Both the position numbers and the translations under genes were made by a program. Positions 7,378-14,034 of a stretch of 14,034 nt of DNA are shown here, in pieces. The stretch comes from Pseudomonadota bacterium (lineage in GTDB: Bacteria > Desulfobacterota > Desulfobacteria > Desulfobacterales > Desulfobacteraceae): contig JAHIVS010000433.1 in the NCBI GenBank assembly GCA_018816605.1, forward strand, positions 1 through 14,034. The letters are read 5' to 3'. Below the pieces are notes generated by a model. That model was not told where the DNA came from and searched no databases. It saw only the letters and a list, made by a program, of their open reading frames with translations. The stretch's first letter is position 1, and every line of letters starts with the position of its first letter.

Positions 7378-7458
7378 CCCCTTCCCGGCCAGCCAAAATC
7401 GTAGCAGCGTTACCAGATCAAGTGTTATTAATTACAAAAAAAGGCTTTTTTGGACAGA

Positions 7459-7482
7459 TTTAATGACATTTTTGTGATTAAA
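7459..7482. promoter_or_regulatory. near-perfect palindrome upstream of glnD, candidate enhancer site
   Basis: TTTAATGACA (7459-7468) and TGTGATTAAA (7473-7482) form a dyad with a four-base centre and a single mismatch (G7465 against G7476). Its centre is about 108 bases before the predicted sigma-54 start, where activators such as NtrC usually bind. It does not match the enteric NtrC site (GCAC...GTGC) well, so the binding protein is not identified. Confidence 0.4.
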
Positions 7483-7552
7483 TTTTACTATTTTAAAAAC
7501 TTGAATATCCCAAATCCCGCTTGCCGGCCTGAGACCCTTAATAATTCAGCCC

Positions 7553-7568
7553 TGGCACGCCCATTGCT
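7553..7568 (+). promoter_or_regulatory. sigma-54 (-24/-12) promoter for glnD-glnB-glnA
   Basis: The 16 bases read TGGCACG, CCCA, TTGCT, an exact match to the RpoN consensus TGGCACG-N4-TTGCW. GG (7554-7555) and GC (7566-7567) have ten bases between them, the fixed RpoN spacing. The start would be near 7579, giving a 24-base leader to glnD. A sigma-54 promoter before nitrogen-assimilation genes fits known Ntr regulation. Confidence 0.88.
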
Positions 7569-7602
7569 TATTAAGTATGCCAGGTATTAATCTTTTGCGG
7601 AA

Positions 7603-10573
<2,971 letters not shown>

Positions 10574-10620
10574 CCATTTGAATTGTTTATATTTAACCCA
10601 TATTTAAGGAAGTAGGACAC

Positions 10621-12033
10621 ATGACACCAAAAGATGTTATTGCAATGGCAAAGGAAAACGAGATCAAGATAGTTGACATCCGTTACATGGACTTTATCGG
10701 TACCTGGCAGCATTTTTCTGTTCCTGTCGGAGAACTGAGCGAATCTGCATTTGAAGACGGATTCGGTTTTGACGGATCCAGCATGCGGGCATGGCAGAAT
10801 ATTGACAACTCGGACATGCTCGTTATTCCCGAACCCGGCACGGCCAAAATAGATCCTTTTTTCAAAGTGCCCACCCTGGTCCTCATCGGAAACATCCATG
10901 ACCCCATTACCATGGAAACCTACAGCCGGGATCCCAGGAGCATTGCCAAGAAAGTCGAAGCATACCTGAAAAGCACGGGCATCGGGGACACCATTTATGT
11001 AGGGCCTGAACCTGAGTTCTTTATCTTCTCGAACATCCGGTATGCCTCTGAACCCCATTCAGCGTTTTTTGAAATCGATTCCGACGAAGCCTATTGGAAC
11101 TCGGGTGCAGATGAAATGCCCAACCTGGGATACAAAATCCGGCCCAAAGGCGGATACTTTCCCCTGCCGCCCAATGACAAATACCAGGACATGAGAACCG
11201 AAATGATGCTCACCCTGGAAGACCTGGGTATTGCCATGGAGTGCCAGCACCATGAGGTGGCCGCTCCCGGCCAGTCTGAAATCGACCTTCGGTTCGATTC
11301 TCTTTTGAAGATGGGCGACAGCCTTGCCTGGTTTAAATATGTCCTGAAAAATGTGGCGGTTAAACACAACCATAGCGTCACCTTCATGCCCAAACCCGTG
11401 TATGGCGACAATGGAACGGGTATGCACACCCACATGAGTTTCTGGAAGGACGGCAACCCGCTGTTTGCAGGCAACAAATATGCCGGCATGTCTGAGATGG
11501 CCCTCCATGCCATCGGCGGCATCATGAAGCATTGCAAAGCCCTTTGCGCCATCACAAACCCCACCACCAACTCCTACAAGAGACTGGTTCCCGGATTTGA
11601 AGCCCCCATCAACCTGGCATACTCCAGCCGGAACAGGAGTGCGGCCATCCGGCTGCCCATGTATTCCGGATCTCCCAAGGCCAAACGAATCGAATTCAGA
11701 ACGCCGGATCCTTCATGTAACGGCTACCTGGCCTTTGCCGCCATTGCCATGGCCATGATCGACGGTATCCAGAATAAAATGGATCCAGGCGACCCCATGG
11801 ACAAAAACATCTATGACCTGCCTCCGGAAGAACTGGCCAAGATGGAATCTGCCCCGGGCACACTGGAAGAGGCCCTGAAAGCCCTGAAAGAAGACCATGA
11901 CTTTTTGCTCAAGGGAGATGTGTTCACCAAGGATGTCATTGACTACTGGATTGACTATAAAATGGAAAATGAAGTCAAACCGGTTATCAGCCGGCCCCAT
12001 CCCCATGAGTTTTATCTCTACTATGACATTTAA
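10621..12033 (+). CDS. glnA: type I glutamine synthetase
   Basis: Cytoplasmic dodecameric enzyme making glutamine from glutamate, ammonia and ATP. The 470 residues are the length of GSI-beta enzymes such as that of E. coli (469). Visible signatures are DGSSMRAW (51-58, with Asp51), the metal-site GPEPEFFIF (128-136), NGTGMHTHMSFW (264-275), the loop VPGFEAPINLAYSSRNRSAAIRLP region (323-346), and IEFRTPDPS (357-365). The adenylylation site NIYDLPPEE is present with Tyr398, so control by a GlnE-type adenylyltransferase is expected, though glnE is not in the window. AAGGA lies upstream of the ATG and the gap after glnB is 47 bases with no terminator, so it belongs to the sigma-54 operon. Confidence 0.97.
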   Translation: MTPKDVIAMAKENEIKIVDIRYMDFIGTWQHFSVPVGELSESAFEDGFGFDGSSMRAWQNIDNSDMLVIPEPGTAKIDPFFKVPTLVLIGNIHDPITMETYSRDPRSIAKKVEAYLKSTGIGDTIYVGPEPEFFIFSNIRYASEPHSAFFEIDSDEAYWNSGADEMPNLGYKIRPKGGYFPLPPNDKYQDMRTEMMLTLEDLGIAMECQHHEVAAPGQSEIDLRFDSLLKMGDSLAWFKYVLKNVAVKHNHSVTFMPKPVYGDNGTGMHTHMSFWKDGNPLFAGNKYAGMSEMALHAIGGIMKHCKALCAITNPTTNSYKRLVPGFEAPINLAYSSRNRSAAIRLPMYSGSPKAKRIEFRTPDPSCNGYLAFAAIAMAMIDGIQNKMDPGDPMDKNIYDLPPEELAKMESAPGTLEEALKALKEDHDFLLKGDVFTKDVIDYWIDYKMENEVKPVISRPHPHEFYLYYDI

Positions 12034-12060
12034 TCCTTATTGAACCCTAGGGCATAAAAA

Positions 12061-12092
12061 GCGGACCCCATGGAAAATTCCATGGGGTCCGC
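12061..12092. terminator. strong hairpin after glnA, T-run on the minus-strand side
   Basis: GCGGACCCCATGGAA (12061-12075) is exactly complementary to TTCCATGGGGTCCGC (12078-12092), giving a 15-bp stem with only AA between the arms (in practice a four-base loop). On the plus strand the stem is followed by CTGCTTTC, a weak T-tract. On the minus strand it is followed by TTTTT. It probably ends the glnA transcript, perhaps in both directions or by RNA stabilisation. Confidence 0.65.
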
Positions 12093-12120
12093 CTGCTTTC
12101 ATGGCGTTCCCCACAAGCCC

Positions 12121-12250
12121 GGCCGGGTCCCATTTTGCCAATCCAAAAATAGTCCTGTTTATATTTTTTGACCCTGAAACAGATGTATTTTTTTAATGCA
12201 ATCAAAAAAGAAATAGGCTATAAGAGAACAATTGCAACTGGGACCCGGCC
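12121..12250. repeat. 12-bp inverted repeat flanking the mltB promoter region
   Basis: GGCCGGGTCCCA (12121-12132) and its exact reverse complement TGGGACCCGGCC (12239-12250) enclose 106 bases of AT-rich sequence with no reading frame. The GC-rich arms stand out. A long-range RNA stem or a small relic element are both possible; no known riboswitch was recognised. Confidence 0.5.
12168..12197 (+). promoter_or_regulatory. possible mltB promoter
   Basis: TTGACC (12168-12173) and TTTAAT (12192-12197) each match five of six consensus bases with an 18-bp spacer. The start would be near 12204, about 95 bases before mltB. A second -10-like TATAAG (12219-12224) lacks a -35. Confidence 0.35.
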
Positions 12251-12299
12251 AATTCACAGCAGTTGATCGGAAAACGATAAGGGAGTAGACATCATCACC

Positions 12300-13193
12300 A
12301 TGGGACTTTTGCCATTATCATATAACCGGATATCTGGGTTTGTCATTGTTTTACTGCTTTGTTTTTCCTTGGGCCTTCCCCCTGCAACCGGGCAAGAGCC
12401 TCAGGGGAAAAGAAATGAGTTTTCCGACTTGTCCCAGAGGCTTATCCAGGACGGCTTTAATCCGGAAAAAATCAATCTGCTGTTTTTAAGCGAACAAATA
12501 TTTTTTACCCCCTCGGATGTTTCCTTATTTTTCATCCATTCTGAATCAAGCCTGGACTATGACCAGTTTATCGCCCCCAAACCCCTTGCAAAAGCCCGGG
12601 AATACATGGAAACCCACAAGGAAAGCCTGGAACAGGCGGAAAGAATATATGGGGTGGACAAAACCATTATTGCCGCTATCCTTTTGGTAGAAACACAGCT
12701 GGGGGGGTATCTTGGCAAACGATCCGTCATCAACACCCTTGCCACCATGGCTGCCCTGACCGATAAAAACTTGAAAGAACGTATCTGGGAGTCTATTCCG
12801 GACCATAAAAAACCCGACCGGGAAAAATTTGAGAGAAAAGTTGAGAAACGTTCCCAATGGGGATACCAGGAACTCAAAGCCCTGATACAATATACCACCC
12901 GGGAGGGAATCGACCCGGAATCAATCAAAGGCTCCTATGCCGGTGCCATGGGCATCCCGCAATTCATGCCCTCCAATGCCCTTACCCTGGCAAAGGACGG
13001 CAACAATGACGGCGGGGTGGACTTGTTCAACCATGCCGATTCAATCGCTTCGGTCGCCAATTACCTTAAACACCATGGCTGGAGGCCCGACATCCCCCGT
13101 CAGCGCCAGCACGAAGTTCTGTTCCAATACAATCACAGCAACTATTATGTAGACACCCTGTTAAAAATCTCAGACAAGTTAAAAGAAGGATAA
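12300..13193 (+). CDS. mltB: lytic murein transglycosylase, MltB/SLT_2 family
   Basis: Periplasmic enzyme that cleaves the MurNAc-GlcNAc bond of peptidoglycan, forming 1,6-anhydroMurNAc ends. The 297 residues begin with a signal segment at about 11-31 (FVIVLLLCFSLGLPPATG). No lipobox cysteine is seen, so unlike E. coli MltB it is probably soluble or signal-anchored. The family-3 catalytic Glu is Glu131 in LLVETQLGGYLGKRS, followed by NTLATMAAL. Further motifs are SYAGAMGIPQFMPS (212-225), the EF-hand-like calcium loop DGNNDGGVDLFN (233-244), and SIASVANYLKHHGW. The start ATG follows GGGAG at 14 bases, which is long, but no better start precedes the signal. It is linked to the small membrane gene 12 bases downstream. 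Confidence 0.92.
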   Translation: MGLLPLSYNRISGFVIVLLLCFSLGLPPATGQEPQGKRNEFSDLSQRLIQDGFNPEKINLLFLSEQIFFTPSDVSLFFIHSESSLDYDQFIAPKPLAKAREYMETHKESLEQAERIYGVDKTIIAAILLVETQLGGYLGKRSVINTLATMAALTDKNLKERIWESIPDHKKPDREKFERKVEKRSQWGYQELKALIQYTTREGIDPESIKGSYAGAMGIPQFMPSNALTLAKDGNNDGGVDLFNHADSIASVANYLKHHGWRPDIPRQRQHEVLFQYNHSNYYVDTLLKISDKLKEG

Positions 13194-13205
13194 ACAAAAC
13201 GGTTT

Positions 13206-13409
13206 ATGGATAAGATTGTTCTCTATGTTCTGCTCATAGCAGCCCTGTCCCTGGGCTTGACCATGCTGGCCCTGATTGATATCATTAAAAAGGATTTCGG
13301 ATCAGCCAAGACCAAGATTTTCTGGCATTTTGTCGCTCTGATCCCCCTTGTCGGCTGGCTTATCTACCTTGTTTTCGGATATAAAAAAGGCCAGAAAAAT
13401 TCAATTTAA
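13206..13409 (+). CDS. small two-helix membrane protein, PLDc_N-type
   Basis: 67-residue inner-membrane protein. Two hydrophobic helices lie at about 4-28 and 38-59, joined by a charged loop (DIIKKDFGSAKTK). It ends FGYKKGQKNSI. The pattern ALIDI near the first helix and F-x-x-L-P-L-x-G-x-x-x-Y-x-x-F-G in the second is that of the PLDc_N domain, usually found ahead of cardiolipin synthase catalytic domains. Here it stands alone with no phospholipase domain, as in many bacterial genomes, and its function is unknown. It starts 12 bases after mltB and is probably cotranscribed. The Shine-Dalgarno AAGGA is rather far from the ATG. Confidence 0.75.
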   Translation: MDKIVLYVLLIAALSLGLTMLALIDIIKKDFGSAKTKIFWHFVALIPLVGWLIYLVFGYKKGQKNSI

Positions 13410-13422
13410 ACCAAAATTGCAA

Positions 13423-13449
13423 TTGACTTTCTTCTTTATCCGGTATAAA
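13423..13449 (+). promoter_or_regulatory. promoter of tRNA-Glu
   Basis: TTGACT (13423-13428) and TATAAA (13444-13449) match five of six bases each, with a slightly short 15-bp spacer. They end 17 bases before the tRNA, the usual placement for an independently transcribed tRNA gene. Confidence 0.55.
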
Positions 13450-13466
13450 TAAAAATCCTTACTGAT

Positions 13467-13541
13467 GGTCCCATCGTCTAGCGGTTAGGACGCTGGCCTC
13501 TCACGCCGGAAACTCGGGTTCGATTCCCGGTGGGATCACCA
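13467..13541 (+). tRNA. tRNA-Glu (anticodon CTC)
   Basis: A complete cloverleaf can be folded by hand. Acceptor GGTCCCA pairs with TGGGATC (one G-U), the D-arm is GTC TAGCGGTTAG GAC, and anticodon stem CTGGC/GCCGG holds loop CTCTCAC with CTC at 34-36, which reads GAG codons. T-stem TCGGG/CCCGG holds loop TTCGATT. Position 73 is A and CCA is encoded. No tRNA neighbours it. The 3' end is not duplicated elsewhere in the window, so there is no sign of an integrated element. Confidence 0.95.
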
Positions 13542-13829
13542 ATAAAAACAATAAGTGCTATTAAATAAGATAGCCCTACCTTATCCGGACACAAAACGCT
13601 TCAGAATTACTGCCCTTGTAGCCTGGCACACAATATCAGAAATTCTGGCAGGTAATATCAGAAATTTAAAATTTTTATTTTAATCAAAATTGATGATCTG
13701 ATGATCAGCTTTCTATTTTATTAACGGTTGTTTGTGAAAAAACCCAAAAGGCATGTAATGTATAATCATGCGTCTTCAACAGAAAACATCAACGACAAAA
13801 CAGGTGTCTGAGTTTTAAAAAATCTAAGA
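13542..13829. other. AT-rich intergenic region without a supported gene
   Basis: The 288 bases between the tRNA and the final gene hold no credible reading frame. They contain the 22-bp tandem duplication at 13623-13666, a run TTTAAAATTTTTATTTTAA, and an 8-bp tandem repeat TGATGATC twice (13691-13706). No clear terminator is seen for the tRNA; GCTAT/ATAGC near 13560 is a short stem without a T-run. Confidence 0.6.
13623..13666. repeat. 22-bp tandem duplication
   Basis: Two directly adjacent 22-base units (13623-13644 and 13645-13666) share CTGGCA at the start and AATATCAGAAATT at the end, differing only in the three bases between (CAC or GGT). Two copies spaced by two helical turns could be binding sites or a simple duplication. 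Confidence 0.75.
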
Positions 13830-14034
13830 TTACTCCTTGCTGTTCAGGAACTGGCAACCCTGTTTACACTCTGCAATCTTTGCAGGACTGCCGGAAAACC
13901 AACGATCACACGCGGAGTTTCCTTCGGTCAGGGACTGGCTCGCCGGCTTGTGTTGTTCGATGCGTTTTTGAAAATAGGCGTTGCATCCGCTTCTGTACGC
14001 ATATGACTGTCCCTGGCAGACCGTACGTACCAAA
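13830..14034 (-). CDS. cysteine-rich protein of unknown function (partial, N-terminus off the right edge)
   Basis: An open frame on the minus strand ends at TAA (13830-13832) and is still open at the window edge, where its first codon is TTG, so the true start probably lies outside. The visible 67 residues are hydrophilic. They hold five cysteines spaced C-x10-C, x24, C-x13-C-x3-C, and many Ser, Gly, Gln and Lys residues, ending GCQFLNSKE. I do not recognise the family. The spacing suggests disulfide bonds or metal binding, hence perhaps a periplasmic protein with a signal peptide beyond the window. That the frame is real is supported by its being open to the edge and its non-repetitive composition, but only moderately. 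Confidence 0.5.
   Translation of the reverse strand, partial: LVRTVCQGQSYAYRSGCNAYFQKRIEQHKPASQSLTEGNSACDRWFSGSPAKIAECKQGCQFLNSKE

Noticed and set aside
7434..7456. A-tract/T-tract dyad around AAAAAAAGGCTTTTTT as a terminator
   Set aside because: It is almost entirely A-T pairs with no GC-rich stem. It is more likely part of an AT-rich, bendable upstream region.
13623..13640. Second sigma-54 promoter (CTGGCAC near 13623)
   Set aside because: The -24 half matches, but no TTGC follows at the required spacing.
13467..13706. Integrated element or attachment site at the tRNA-Glu
   Set aside because: No copy of the tRNA 3' end appears elsewhere in the window, and there is no integrase gene.

Overview
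The window looks like the chromosome of a Gram-negative, sulfate-reducer-like member of the Desulfobacterota, most likely the Desulfobacteraceae. This rests on inference: moderate G+C, the ftsE-ftsX-envC-ctpA block, a glnD-glnB-glnA cluster behind a sigma-54 promoter, and a CoxE-like VWA/MoxR pair. No taxonomic marker gene is present. It reads as ordinary housekeeping chromosome. There is no phage, insertion sequence, CRISPR array or obvious island.

Region 1 (1-3726, minus strand) is a cell-envelope operon read leftwards: ftsE, ftsX, an EnvC-like degenerate LytM protein, and the start of a CtpA-type S41 protease that runs off the left edge. The genes overlap or nearly abut. FtsEX is the known ATP-driven switch for EnvC-type amidase activators, so these products plausibly act together on peptidoglycan at division. 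A good sigma-70-type promoter (TTGACA, 17 bp, TAAATT) precedes ftsE.

Region 2 (3727-7119) has tatD on the plus strand, converging on a minus-strand pair: a MoxR-family AAA+ ATPase followed by a VWA (CoxE-like) protein whose metal-binding motif is degenerate. The two intergenic regions flanking this block (3727-3956 and 6863-7119) each carry a copy of a 33-nt element. The copies differ only at every third base and would encode nearly the same 11 residues.

Region 3 (7120-12033, plus strand) has a lone tatA with its own terminator, then the nitrogen-control operon glnD (PII uridylyltransferase), glnB (PII) and glnA (type I glutamine synthetase). A perfect -24/-12 sigma-54 promoter and an upstream near-palindrome precede glnD. 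PII keeps Tyr51 and GlnA keeps the adenylylation Tyr398, so the covalent-modification circuit looks intact, although glnE is not in the window.

Region 4 (12034-14034) has a strong hairpin after glnA, an MltB-like lytic transglycosylase, a 67-residue two-helix PLDc_N membrane protein, a tRNA-Glu(CTC) with its own promoter, an AT-rich gap with a 22-bp tandem duplication, and the C-terminal part of an unrecognised cysteine-rich protein on the minus strand. I see no convincing new multi-gene system. The non-coding signals are the least explained part of the window.
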